Origin: Echinococcus granulosus
Taxonomy: Eukaryota > Platyhelminthes > Cestoda > Cyclophyllidea > Taeniidae
Direction: 5' to 3'
NCBI RefSeq assembly: GCF_000524195.1
Contig: NW_020170436.1
Location: forward strand, 346,246 to 410,245
Length of the DNA stretch: 64,000 bases
Every line of letters begins with the position of its first letter. Position 1 is the first letter of the stretch. The translations under genes were made by a program, and so were the position numbers. Below the pieces are notes generated by a model, which was not told where the DNA came from, did not search any database, and saw nothing but the letters and a program-made list of their open reading frames with translations. This document shows, one piece after another, positions 40,173 through 52,406 of this stretch.

Positions 40173-43100
40173 CTACTTGAGAAGGGCTCGAACCTCCTTG
40201 TGCACATGACAGAGATATTCCACGTAGGTGGCATTTCCACAGTCGTCACGATCCTCATACATGAGGCGGCGAATCCAGGCCTCGGATAGTTCGTTCTGAC
40301 GAATAACGCGTAACTGAAAAGGGCAAAAACAACTACCTAAGGCGTCTAATAGCAGACCAATGTGCTACTAACTCAATACAAGTAGTGTGCACATTTCCTA
40401 TTCCCCGTGCAATTAGATGCATGAATTACGATGCAACTGACATCGATATGGACGGAATTACGTTTCGAATGGAACGCAACACTCAAGGTCAAGATTACAA
40501 CAAGCCGATATTCAGATCCTACCGTCAATGACCCTACTAACGGCATGGCCATTTCAGCAACATGAGATACAACCGGTGCTACTCATTCCCAAAATTAGTA
40601 GCACAGCTGAGATCAGAAGGACAAACAAGGGGCAAGAGGGGGAGAAGAGGCTTACCCGAGGAAAGTGGGTGAACTGAGAAAGCACTGGAAGCACCAGACG
40701 GCAAATGCACTTTGAGAGGGGATTGTCCAACTCGGTTAAAGTAGCCTATAAAAGAGGTAGAGGGTAGATTCCGTTAAAAGTTTAGATTCAGACACCGAAA
40801 AAGAGGGTGCTTCTAATCTCGTCCCTCCCGATACTTGACGGGAAGTAATCCACTCGGTGTCCAAGTCCAACACGGATTTTCAATTTAGGAGACATTCGAT
40901 AGAAAGGCGGACTACTGTGGTGAGATCACAACCAATTGTCGGTTCCCACTGTGTCGGAATCAGTCGGAAAGGGTGGAAAAAGGACTCACCTTTTCAGGTT
41001 GTAGCACGTGGACATCGGTGACACCGAATACCCGCTGAATCCACATAGGATTCACCTGGAGACCGCACCATAGAAAGGCGTAAACGCCGTTCTCGACGAA
41101 GTAAACACCTTCCGGATCAAGACGCTCGTATGAGCAGCGGATCGGTGTGGGCAACTCATTGCCAGCCGTTTCTGGAACTACCTCGTGCTAAAGACAGAGT
41201 TGAAGGAATCAGTGGAAATAACTATTCTCAATTGAATGCAAAAACGACCCGAAAAAAGCTGACTTACAAGAGGGTAAACTCGTGGATAAACAAAGTTGTT
41301 CGTCGCCTTGGGACTCATTGAGTTCAGCAGGAAGAGGAGGTAGGCACGATCATCGATGGAGGTGTTCTTTGCTACACGATGAAACCAGGTGAAAATATTT
41401 TCTCGCATCGTGACAATCATTCCAGCACCTACCATCTATTAAAGTAACGGTTCACTCAACCGTTGAACGAGTTAAACAGGTTAAACAACCTACCTGATTT
41501 GATGGCATCCGTCTTGATCAGACACTGAGCGTAGAGTGGCATCAGTTTGATGGTCTCGGGCAGCACCAGTTCACCGGGACTGGCGCCAACGCCGCCCGGG
41601 CCACCGCCACTCGAATTGGTGCACAGGTGGCGGTAGCCAGCGAGTGCCGTAGCCACCGCGGCAGTGACCTCAGTCAGAGCGGTGGAGGGAGTGCGACTGA
41701 CGGGGGCGTGTTGCACCGCCAGACGCGCGTGCCACGTGAGAAGGGTGTCGAGATCAGCGAGACGGAAAATATCCGCAGGCGTTGACGAGGTGGCCAGGGA
41801 GAGGTTGTGAATGCGCAAGCGACGGTGACCGCCTACGGAGGTGTAAAGCACTGCCACCTAAAGCAATGCAAAGATGAGAAGTTGAGCTTAAATAGGTCGA
41901 AAAGTGAAGAGGAGCGCCAAATAGCCAATTTCAAGTTGGAGGGATCAACTCACCTGAATGAAGACGAAGTCATTCTCACTCAGTTTATCATCATACTTGA
42001 TCTCACATACCACCGTCTGGTTAGCATCCAAAGTCGCAAACTCTACATCTGTTGCGTTGGGCAAATTAATATTGCCCAGCGTTTCAAAGGGTCGCGTTCC
42101 CGTGCTGGTGCGAACTCGCATAACAGCATTGAAGGCTTCCGGCAATCCCACAGCATTTCGCAGATCTGCAATAAACTGATCACCTTGCAGATCGGCCTGG
42201 AAGTATGAGTATTTGAAGAGGTTGCCCGAAGTGAGCTTGGGCACCTCACTGATGGTGGCGACATCGATAAAAGAGTTGGGGAAAAGAAAGAGATCAACAC
42301 TAGCGCCTGCCTCCACGCATTCCTTTCCCAGTTTGGTGTAGTAGTCGGTGGCCGGCTGAAGCAGAGTCTTCTCCTTATCCGTCCCAATAAGATGTCTATC
42401 CTCCCTGAATTTCAGCTTTCCCGGTGCATCAGCAGTAGGCAGCGACGAATGCATGATGAAGAGTTTTCCGCACCGATTCGCAGCTTTTAGAACTTCCAGA
42501 CCAGCCTGCACCGCAGGCCCGAGGATCGGTTCCGGTGTTGGGAGATTGGCGCTGGCTGCAGCGTTCTGCAGCTGCGCAAACTGACCCGGAATAGTGCTAA
42601 GCAGATGAGTCAGGGCAGCTGCATTGGGTTCCACTAAAAAGCCCTCCAGAGAAGGGACGAAAACTTCCACAGTGTCTGCAACCACATTCATGTGCGCCTT
42701 TAGTAGAGCCGTTGAATTGGTATCTGTCGGGTTGACCCGAACGAAGTTGTAGAAGTGTAACTGACTATCGTAAGTGATGAAACCGATAGAGATTGGTGTT
42801 GAGCTGCTTTCCGTCACTGTGCCGGTAGCTATATCTTGCTTGTCTCTAGAAGGGAAGTAGATCGCGGATTATCACCCAAACATTCATCGACTCAGACATG
42901 AGATAAAGTAAAAACTCTCCTTAATACTCCAAGAGTGATTTCGCAGTGACTATACTTCAGATTCTAATGCCGAAGCAGGTTGATATACTGCGGCTTTAAA
43001 CGTCAAAACGGTTTCTGCTTGCGAAATCTCAAAAAATATAAAAACAGTAAATGAGTCGATTTCCGTTACCTACTTAAATGCAGATGAGTAGTATTTTTAA

Positions 43101-45498
43101 GCGAAAAAGCTACCTCGGCAGGTGTGGTAGAATGTCGGTGATGAATCGGGAGCAGAAGAGATTGACCAATCCCGATCTCACTGAGGCAGCTGACACATCC
43201 AACAGGAAGATGTAGACTGGCGGTAAAGGCAGTGTGTTGTCACGACAGTACTCCGCTGTGGCAACCACCTCGTAGGAGCCGAGGCAAAGTTCGGGGCGTT
43301 GAAAGGCGTCAATTCGACGACCTGTGTGATCCAAGTGAGCAAAGTATTCCTGCGCTACTGTTGTGGACGCTCCGCAGAGGCTGCACTGGAAACGACGTCC
43401 TCCGTCAATGAACACGAAGAAGGGGCACATGTAGGCCTTGCATCGGGCGCAACGGACAGGACCCTAGAGGGCAGAAAAAGCTTTCTCAGTCCCCCAAGAG
43501 TGAGACGCTATGTTGGTGACAATGAGCTATGCTTCGAAGAACACCTAGACGACCCAACTCGGATTACCAAACTCTTCAAGTTATTTGTGAACTTTCAAAA
43601 GTGCCTTCTGAATGAGGAACAATGCCTGTCAACCAAAAGACCAGATAACAGATTAATTATGCTTGTAGTGATCCCTCAAAATACAAATTCTTACTCGACA
43701 TTCCCTGCATATGAGTCGATTCTACTCATCAAGCCCCTAAAACACGATCTACTCCAACCTTTCAACGACTAAATCTCAAACACTCAATTTGTTCATGAAA
43801 AAGGGAGCCGACGTCTCACCTGTGGGCCCATGTCAGTGAGCACGAGGGGTTGGTCGTCTGGATGAAGGTGTGCGAAGGGCTGGATACTGAGGACAAAGGG
43901 TAAACCGACCTGTTTTTGCAGATCCGCTGTTGTTGGCACGTTGTAGAGGGATGAGCGTACAAAACGCGGGTTACAATTGCCCTCGTCGCGGCAAACAAAG
44001 TCCGTGGTGGAGAGTGGCGGGGCTACGCCTGTCGCACCAGTCTGGAAGACCACTCCTGAGGCGGCACCGCGTTGAGCTCGATCATTCTCAATCACCTGTG
44101 GAAGTAGGGAAAAGTAAGAACTCAGCAACGTCGCCTCCACACACAACCTTCCGCCTCTCCTTTGGGGTTAAACCATTAAGGAAACTGGCAAAAGAAACCT
44201 TCCTAATCTTTAATTTTGACGTTAGGGGAAAAAGGAGTCTCCCCGATGCAAAATTGACTCTATTTCAAGAGGGCAGCACGATTACAAAGGTGCATTAATC
44301 TATTGTAACAACTACGAAAAAATGGAGGATGTAATATACGCTTGGGATACCGCATGAGGGGGGATTAAAGCAATTACTCCGAGCAAAAGCCTAAACATTG
44401 CCTGGGGATATTTTGGAGCCACACGAACTGTCAGAACTCGAGACGATCCCACTTAATATGTTTAAATCATCTGGAGAACAGTCTTTAATTTTCCTCAGTA
44501 AAAACGCGATCACCATGGCCCACAAGTTATCTTGTCCAAATGAGACAGCAGAATGGACTTAAAGAGTGCCAAAGATCGTGAAGGTATCCTCAGACCAAGA
44601 ACATCCTCTATCTATTGCATTGTATTAAACTCAGTCATCTGTCGACGACAACTTGGTGAGGCCATAAGATCGTAAAGAATACCTGTCAGAAATCTGTGGA
44701 AGCGATTGTGCTATAATCAGCGCAAAAGTAATGAAACCGTGATTATTCAAACCTTTTAGAGAAGAATTAGACTCTCTAGAGATTCAGCTTTCTGCAAGCA
44801 CATATGCGGTCCACTAGAGAATCGAGTCGGCAGCCCCAGTTACAGCATACAATGCAAGATTGTACATTTACCTCAATAGCATTTGGCATACTATCCGCCA
44901 TCGCTCGAGCCGACTGCGTTTTCTGGGGCATAGCGGGTTGTGGAGCTGGTGGTGTTGGTGGCATCATTCCCACCGGTGGATAACCGCCCCGATACAACGG
45001 CTGTGGTTGTATTGGGGTAGGCTGCACTTGCTGGACATACTGTGGCGCCGGGTACTTAGGCTGTAGAGAAGCCGATGGCGGCATTAGAGGGGAATTAACC
45101 ATCGTCGGTGGCGACATCGGAGGGGGACTAGCCATCCCCGGCGGCATTGAGTGGGGGTTATTGTTGTACGGCATCGGTTGAGAGTATTTGTTCATCATAT
45201 ATTGCTGGGGTGGTGCCGCATAACTACCGGCATAGGTGTTGTCTGAGTGGCCCAAGTTTAGGGCTCCAACCTGATTTGCTAGGACGGCGTCATCTATGTT
45301 TTGGTAGGGTACTGAGGGAACGGGCGGACTAGAACAGGGATGAAATTAAGAAGGGATACCTTACCCATTTGTGGAATGACTTTTTGGTAAAAGCGTGGGT
45401 TCGGCAGCAGATTGAGGGTACATATAGGCCGGGTAGCTGCTCTGGTTATTTGACTGCAGCTGTGGTTGCTGCTGCATGGGTTGCATTGGGGGAAGCAT
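40173..45498 (-). CDS. SEC24: COPII coat protein SEC24 (SEC24C/D type)
   Basis: SEC24 is the cargo-binding subunit of the COPII inner coat, with SEC23, at ER exit sites. Ten exons join in phase: 45498-45365, 45328-44872, 44095-43820, 43463-43114, 42845-41954, 41857-41494, 41428-41268, 41187-40990, 40745-40656 and 40313-40173, giving about 1020 residues. A Pro/Gln/Met-rich disordered N-terminus (~200 residues) is followed by TTDFVCRDEGNCNPRFVRS, the zinc finger VRCARCKAYMCPF...FQCSLCG (from about residue 290), the trunk (ISIGFITYDSQLHFYNF, GKLFIMHSSLPTADAPGKLK), the beta-sandwich (AVMRVRTSTGTRPFE), RRLRIHNLSLATS, helical and gelsolin-like (GVYAFLWCGLQVNPMWIQRV) domains, and the tail YVEYLCHVHKEVRALLK. 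The C/D subtype is inferred from VIENDRA and EIKYDDKLSENDFVFIQ. The ATG follows its acceptor AG directly; extra upstream exons are possible. Confidence 0.95.
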
Positions 45499-48400
45499 CT
45501 AAACAATGAGGCGGGTAACAGGTCCAATAACATAGAACAATAGACAATTTTAAACGATTGGGTGGAAAAACAATTCAGATAAAAGAAATTTAAAAAATCG
45601 ATACTAAGGATGATGAGCCGTTGCAATATTGACAAAATAATCTTAGCCAATATGACAAGAATACCATTTGCCCCAAAGTTGGGAAAAGGTGCAGTACAAG
45701 CTTAAAAAACTCATCAGCTACAGAACACTTACAACGGAGTGTATTTTGCACCCTATGTATAAAAGGAAAAAAACAAAAACAGCAATTAAAGTGATGACGT
45801 AGAAGCACACATAACTAACTAATGTGGAGAAAGACGCCTCTAGAGACCTAATAAAAGGCTCCCCCAACGGGAAAATGAATGTCAAAGACAGAACAAATAA
45901 GGAACGGATTAAAGTACAAATAATGAAATTACCGATATGACGGAAATAAGACACACCTCCGCTTGACGTAAATTTTTGTTGAATGAAGTGACTTTCGGCG
46001 CGACCTATTACTAGACAATTAAAAGAACACGTTGGTAAGTTTTTTCCAAAGAAAAAGCCAATTTTAAAGGTTAAAATTACGCAATCGCACTAGATATCTA
46101 TTTCACTTCCTTTGCTTGGGCGAAATAGTTGGTCCGATTATTGCATGAAATATTTGTGCCATAACAGCTTCGAACGAATAGTGTATCTACTTAGATGCAT
46201 GTTTATTTCAAGGCTACAACTCTAAATAGACTCCACTAATGATGCCCCTTTTAGGGTGGATTACTTGTTTGAGAGGCGTGCGAAACATATTGGGAGTTTT
46301 AAAATTAACTTTATCAAGCCGAAACGTAATATTACAGTTAGCCTACCCTAAACACAAAATATTTTTAAAGTTTTTAGGGCACATTTTATAATGGCTCAGT
46401 TGGCATGTTTATGGTTCACATCGTTATCCTTCAATGCTGGTTATGAACAATCTGCGGCGCACCGAAACTTTCCTTGTGACGAAAGAAGAGTTTATGCAAC
46501 GCTGCAAAGCATTAGCTATCTGTCTAGCTTCACAGTTTAGCTACAGTCAACTTAGAGGCGCCGCCTTTGTATCCTCGCTGGACCGCCTGGCCATCGGATC
46601 ATGCCATTGACCCCAAGGTCTTCCGTATGTCAGTATTGTATTTTCAGCCCCAATATTAGTTCTTTTCTCGTATTTGGAAAAGTCTTAATACGTTAAAACA
46701 TATTAGGGTATCATGGTCATAGAGATGGGCTGGGCAACATTGGGATATCTGGGGGAACATACCGCCCAATATAATTTCAATGGCTTAGGTTCTAGCGTCC
46801 AGAGAGACTTTAACGAATCAAATGGCTGAATTATTGCACAGCACCGGCAAAAAAACTGAATTGTGTCAAAATCACTTTCCAGGTTGAAGCACTAATATAT
46901 GCTATCTAGGAGAGAATTTACACCAATAATCAAAAAGTAAGTTAGTAGGCCGGAAATGTGATTCGCCAGCTCCAAACAATGGTTTTTAAATATTTTTACA
47001 AATCATAACTGGCCAGGATACTAACAAACACGTTTTTTAACTACTAGAAGGACTGAAGTCCATCAATATGGTCCGGGAGCCCACTACAAATCGATTGGAC
47101 AACCCATGAAGGCTCATTGACCTTCACTGTTAAAAAATTTACAACTCATAACATTTGCAGCCAAGGAAATTTCTGTGTAAAAGTTATAAAACAAACCAGT
47201 TTTACAATTGTAGTACGCTGGCTGTGTGCTAAACTACCCTTTTTGGGACTGCACCTCCGCACCTTCGCCGGACTGCCTGGCATACAGTCAATCCTAGTAG
47301 ACTTAAACAATAACGTAAACCATCACCACGTATTCTGTTTGAGTACTATGTCCTGTTTTATGCATTGGAAAGATTCGGAGCACTACACCGATAAGAATTA
47401 AAAGGGGGTCCGGTTTCTAAAGAATATCAACCTTGATTTGCATTAGCACGGTAGTGTAAGTGCGTGCTGCGGATGGGAAAATCAATGACACATCTTAACG
47501 GGGGAGCTGAAAATGATGCCTGCCAAAGGCATTTACCTGGTTTTCTCTTCCACAGAAAAGCTATTAACAGCTAATGCAACACTAGCTATGATCGTAAACC
47601 ATCTGCAAAAGTTTATATTGTATTCGTATAAGGATGCCAATTAGGTGGGCGCATGATACCTCTTTCACTTCCCTGCTAGTTGCATAGGACGATACCAGAT
47701 GTGGTTAAGCAGCTCTGGACTGAAAACAAAAAGGCAAGGAGGAATATGTGCAAAACTCTGCCACCACGAAACTGTGTTCAATTCAGTCCTTTTTTATGGG
47801 ACTCAACTTTTAGTCCAACACTTCTGCAGGTCCAAGTATTATGTCTTTTTTGTCTTTAGGGAAAACTAATTGAGCTACTGTTTTGGATTGTTATAGCTCG
47901 TTATAACTTTAAAAACAAATTTGAAATGCTTAAAGGGATTTGCCAAAATTATACCCTTGTTAATTTGGTAATTACACAAAAAGTGTTCGATCAGCGTTAT
48001 CTTCTTTAAGTACATTGTTATGGAATTTGTCACGCAGCTACAGAACTATTTGAATTGAGTTGTTTGCTGAACGTTATCAGGTCATATATGCCTCAATGGG
48101 TACTATCCTGTGTCCCTGGGTCTATACTGAGACCGCAACAGAACATGACAAAGTTAAGGCTAATAACATTAAATTTGAATGCTATAAGGTAGGCTATCAA
48201 CAAATTTCGTAGTAAAAGCAGAATGCCTTAATGGGTATTTTTCGGCTACTCATAATCGCCTTAATCTCAAAGAAGATTAAGCCAATGAAGCTATCCTACA
48301 ATTTATTTAAATCATGTTTTAAAAAACTTTAGTAACCTTTGAAACAAAACCAAAGGCTTGAATTAGCAGTGGAAGTTTCATTTATTTACCTAATCGCATG

Positions 48401-48591
48401 GCTGTAACTTCATTTTTGGAAGCTAATAAGCTTCTTTGGCACAAATACTCTTAGTTACGATTTAGCTAACTTAGCACGTCATTATAATTTGCTAGAAAAT
48501 GTTTAATGTTTTAATGCTTCAAATGCGCAAAGGAGTTTTTCCTGCCTTTGTTGCTCCATATGAAAGCCTTGGCTCTTCTGGTCTCGTACCG
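45499..48591. other. 3 kb AT-rich intergenic region with decayed repeats
   Basis: No gene is supported. Decayed repeat-A copies lie at 46555-46695 (GAGGCGCCGCCTTTG, CTCGCTGGACCGCCTGGCCA, CAGTATTGTATTTTC) and 47215-47365 (CCTTCGCCGGACTGCCTGGC, TTTGAGTACTATGTCCTG), with a further fragment near 47780-47865 (CCAAGTATTATGTC). The first two are direct and about 0.66 kb apart, like the pair at 13.4-14.0 kb. Confidence 0.5.
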
Positions 48592-50485
48592 ATGACGGGC
48601 TCCTCATTCAGTTATCAGTTCCGTTTTATTTTAATCGGTGATAGTACTGTCGGGAAATCGTCCCTCCTTCAGTACTTTTGCGAGGGTAAACTATCCTCCT
48701 TAGCTGAGCCCACTGTGGGTGTTGATTTCTCCACACGTAATGTAGTGCTTTCCAATGGTATAGTGATTAAGCTTCGCCTCTGGGATACGGCTGGTCAGGA
48801 GAAGTTTAAGTAATTTGAAATTTTTTTCGCTCCACTACTCGAAATTTTCAGATCAATCGCTCGATCATACTACCGCAATGCTGTGGGTGCTCTCTTGATT
48901 TTTGACATCACCAATCGCACCTCATTTGAACACATTATGGGTTGGTACGAGGACGCTGCAACTAACATGAAATGTCAATCCCCCATGTTCCTTCTCTGTG
49001 GACAAAAGTCAGATCTGGAGAGCCATCGAGAGGTGGGCTGAGTTCATTTTATCTTGGTCATTTCCTTAGGTGGCAAGGTCGGAAGCAGAGGCTCTGGCTC
49101 AGAGTCTTGGAATTCCCTATATTGAAACCTCAGCTTTGCAAGGTCACAACGTTGAAGTGGCGTTCAAATCCCTCACGGAAGCCGTCTATCAACAGATGCA
49201 GGCCGGGGCGTTTAGGAATGTAAGTTCCTGTATTCATCTTGAATTTAGTTCAACTTGGGGATTTTTAACTTACCACGAAAGCACAATAGCTCTTGTGAAT
49301 AACCGTGCCTGTTTTTTTCTCTGACGTCTTAATAATGTGTTGGTATAGTCTATTTCTTATTCACCGCCATGAAGGAATAAAGCGTAATCCTTCAGATTCT
49401 TCGTCCTTTAAGTCATTTTTTATTTATAGATTCCTTATGTCACCAATTTGGAAGTCAGAGCAATTTGCTCCCTCCTTCATTACTCTCTCAGTTCTTGCGG
49501 TTTGTTTCGGTACCTCATGCCCCCCTCTTGGAGTAGTTATCCGTTATTCCATTCTGAAGGCTCACCGGTTGGCTCTCACAGTTTCCCTTCGCCATTGTAA
49601 CTTAATAAAAGTTCCGTTTAATCCATTTATGCCCCAATATTGTTATTTCTTCCATTATTGGCTCATTTAGTTCCCCAAAAGCGTCTCTATCTGCCGTTTT
49701 TGACATGTCATATGGAGGTTGTGAAAATCCCGGTCTTTTGTAACCGCTAGACGTTCATCCTTCTTGGTTTCATCTACCACTTCACCTAGTCTATAGATTT
49801 GGCCTTTGAAATAAGACCGTGCCTTAAAATTTGTATAATCTCATCTCCAATTTCCCCCGTTTAACTACGCGGTTCTAACATTGAGAGCGCATCATTGTGA
49901 CCTTGCACTTTTTTCTTGAATCAACCTGACTTTACAGCTCTGAAGTGTTTCCCCTCCTTGCTTGTGCTTGAATGAATTCATCAACTTTTCATCATTCATC
50001 ACTTTGCCACTTAAAGCAGTTAGCTTTCATTTTGTGGTTGGCGTCATGTAGTTGAAAGCGCCTGATTTTCCACTCCTTTTCCGTGAGCAGTGCGCATTTC
50101 TTTAGCTGCCGTCTCAAGAATACTTTCTTATCTTCGTTGTTCTCTGCGTGGCCACCTAATTCACCTTTCCATCGATCATTTTGAGGTGACGGGATCTCAC
50201 ACCCCACCAGGAATATTGGTCGACCCTACTCCGGGTCATACACACCAGTTTACCTTGTAGCTGGGATCATGCTCACCGCTCGTGGTCATCGGTACTGCTC
50301 CAACCGTTCCTAGTGGAAGACGGTGATGACAAAGGGCGCATACACTGTGATTTGCCTTCCCCTTGTAGCTGGGAACTGTGAGCGGATGGGATGGTATCAA
50401 GGAGGGCTACGATATGCCTACCCAAGCGAGCAGAACACGAGTAACGCTGGTTGACGACAGACCGCCTTCATCGTCATGCTGCTAG
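48592..50485 (+). CDS. RAB39: Rab39-type small GTPase
   Basis: Rab39 regulates endosomal and autophagic traffic from membranes. Four exons join in phase: 48592-48809, 48852-49032, 49070-49219 and 50369-50485, giving 221 residues. Motifs are YQFRFILIGDSTVGKSSLLQ (G1), TVGVDFSTRNV (effector/G2), LWDTAGQEKF (G3), RSYYRNAVGALLIFDITNR, GQKSD (G4, where most Rabs have NKxD; Rab39 members also vary here) and ETSAL (G5). The last exon, found past a 1.15 kb intron, starts LGTVSGWDGIKEGY, matching the DGWEGVK block near the end of Rab39, and ends SSSCC, a double-cysteine prenylation signal. An in-frame Met 31 codons upstream (48499) would add a tail; the later Met is preferred because it gives the usual Rab39 N-terminus. 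Confidence 0.95.
49220..50368 (+). other. Rab39 intron 3
   Basis: The intron has no gene. It contains a decoy acceptor segment near 50252-50270, CCTTGTAGCTGGGA, identical over 14 bases to the true acceptor of the last exon at 50360-50373. Confidence 0.6.
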
Positions 50486-52406
50486 GCCGCGTTCAACTCC
50501 GCCTCAATTACCTCTCCTGGCATTGAGTTGTCTGCCGGAAATTGTCACTTGTAAATTTGTTCCTGCTTGCTCTTTCCATCTGCTTTCATCTCTTTTCTCA
50601 TTTTAGTCTTTCATGCACCTGAAAGCACAATTATTATTTACTCTTCAAAAAAGACTTGCTGATTATGAATGGCAGTGATCTGTGATTCCAGCTAATGTCA
50701 TTGTTGATGGTATCGGTGCCACTTTCTCCACCGCGGTTGGGAGAAAGTTTGAACTTTAAAAGTACTTTTTTCTTCTTCCCCTCCCCACTTGTGCTGTTGC
50801 CAAAAGTGAGGCCGTAGCAGTTCGTGTCATTGTCTCGACTAAAGATTGGTCAGAGAGCGTTCTACTGCCACTCTTTAAGTAGCGATTAGGTCTTGTCGTT
50901 GGAAGGGCCTTCCATTGGGTTAGCTCCTATGGTCCTGGGGAGGGTCTTCGTCGCGGGTCTCATAGGAAGGCTGAGAGACTAGCAGAGGCAGTTTGCATCA
51001 CGCCTGGAACCGTCAGATGCATTCCCACTAACTGCATCCTTCGTTGACGTTTCGTTCCGCTGAGAAGGCAAATTGTTGACGAAAAGCAGCGGGAAGCTCT
51101 AGTTTATCCATCCAGCCGTTCCGCCCTACACAAAATCTCTCTAAAGGACCAGGAACTTGTGAATTGCCGGTCAAAACCGGAAGGTGCGGCTACGATGATG
51201 TGGATTTACCTAGGACTGGGAAATCTAGCCTTTGTGTGATATTAAAACGTCTGGCAGGTGAATGATGGTAACAGTGACTCCGTCAGACAGCCACTATCTG
51301 CTTCTGCTCTGACGTTGACAACCAGCGCCCCGTTAAGTGTCACCGTGTCACCTCGGCTCTACTTTGCAGGCGGTATGTGATTATCTCCTGTCAACTAAGC
51401 CTCCGCTTTGGTCACTGACGTTTCAATTCACAAATAACCGTTTGTTTCAACTGAGACAATGAATGGGAAAGGAGGATAGCCACGAACCTGTCTTCACCTT
51501 CCAACCAACTAGAACGCCAGATGATTCGCTACACTCCCGCTTCCGACCTCACGACTTCGTGGTGGTCCAGCCACATCTCACAGTTGCTACCTCCCATGCG
51601 AACTGTCAATCGCCACACCATTCACCTTCCGGAAGGATTACCTCCCCTTGACGGTGAATTTAAGCATTGTCTCGAAGAACGACGACGACGACACCAGCAA
51701 ATGACTTGACAGCATCGCCTTGAAAACGAACGACGATCAAGGGGTGCGAACCAGCACTTGCAAAGGCGGAGCTACGACGTCTCCCAGGCGACGCATTTCA
51801 GTTACATCCATCTGCCAGGTGTTGTGCTCCTCATCTTCTAGATGATTACTCACCTCACGTCTCAAAGCAACAGGTAGTTCTTCTTGCAACGCACCTTTCA
51901 AGCGGTGGGAATTGAATAACCTACCACATTGGACGACGACATGTCGACCTCAAACCTCGCGGTTGCGCGATGAAGGGCGGTGAATTCCAGGAATTTTCGG
52001 ACCTAAAAACCACCCCAAGAAAGTTTACCAGATCGTCTCGCTGTACTGCGTCTAGGCTATCCATTCCATTATGCACCTTCACGACCAGCCGATTTTCCAT
52101 CCTCCACAAGGCAACCAGAGGAGACAATGAACTCCTTGTTCCATATCGACAATCTTAGAGGATGAAAAAACCTGAGGGAGAGTTGAGAACGGAGCCAAAG
52201 GTGTCTGTTACATCTCTCCACCATCACCTTGCAGAACATCTGCACAAAACAGCTCCTGGCTTCCAAGTCTTGAAATGCAGAAGTCCCAATAGGAAGCGGA
52301 TAAAAACACCTCATTTTAAATTGATTACACACACAAAGATGGTAGGCGGTAAGGTAAGGGATCAGTGGAGACGGTTGAAAACCGCTGACTCCGCCTCCAT
52401 CCCTGT
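50486..52406. other. Intergenic, C/T-rich, no supported gene
   Basis: Overlapping plus-strand frames at 51463-51651 and 51521-51709 and minus-strand frames at 51921-52127 and 52069-52410 have no recognised motifs and no mutual splicing. A short GAC/ACG run lies at about 51685-51700. Acinus ends at 52407. Confidence 0.4.
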
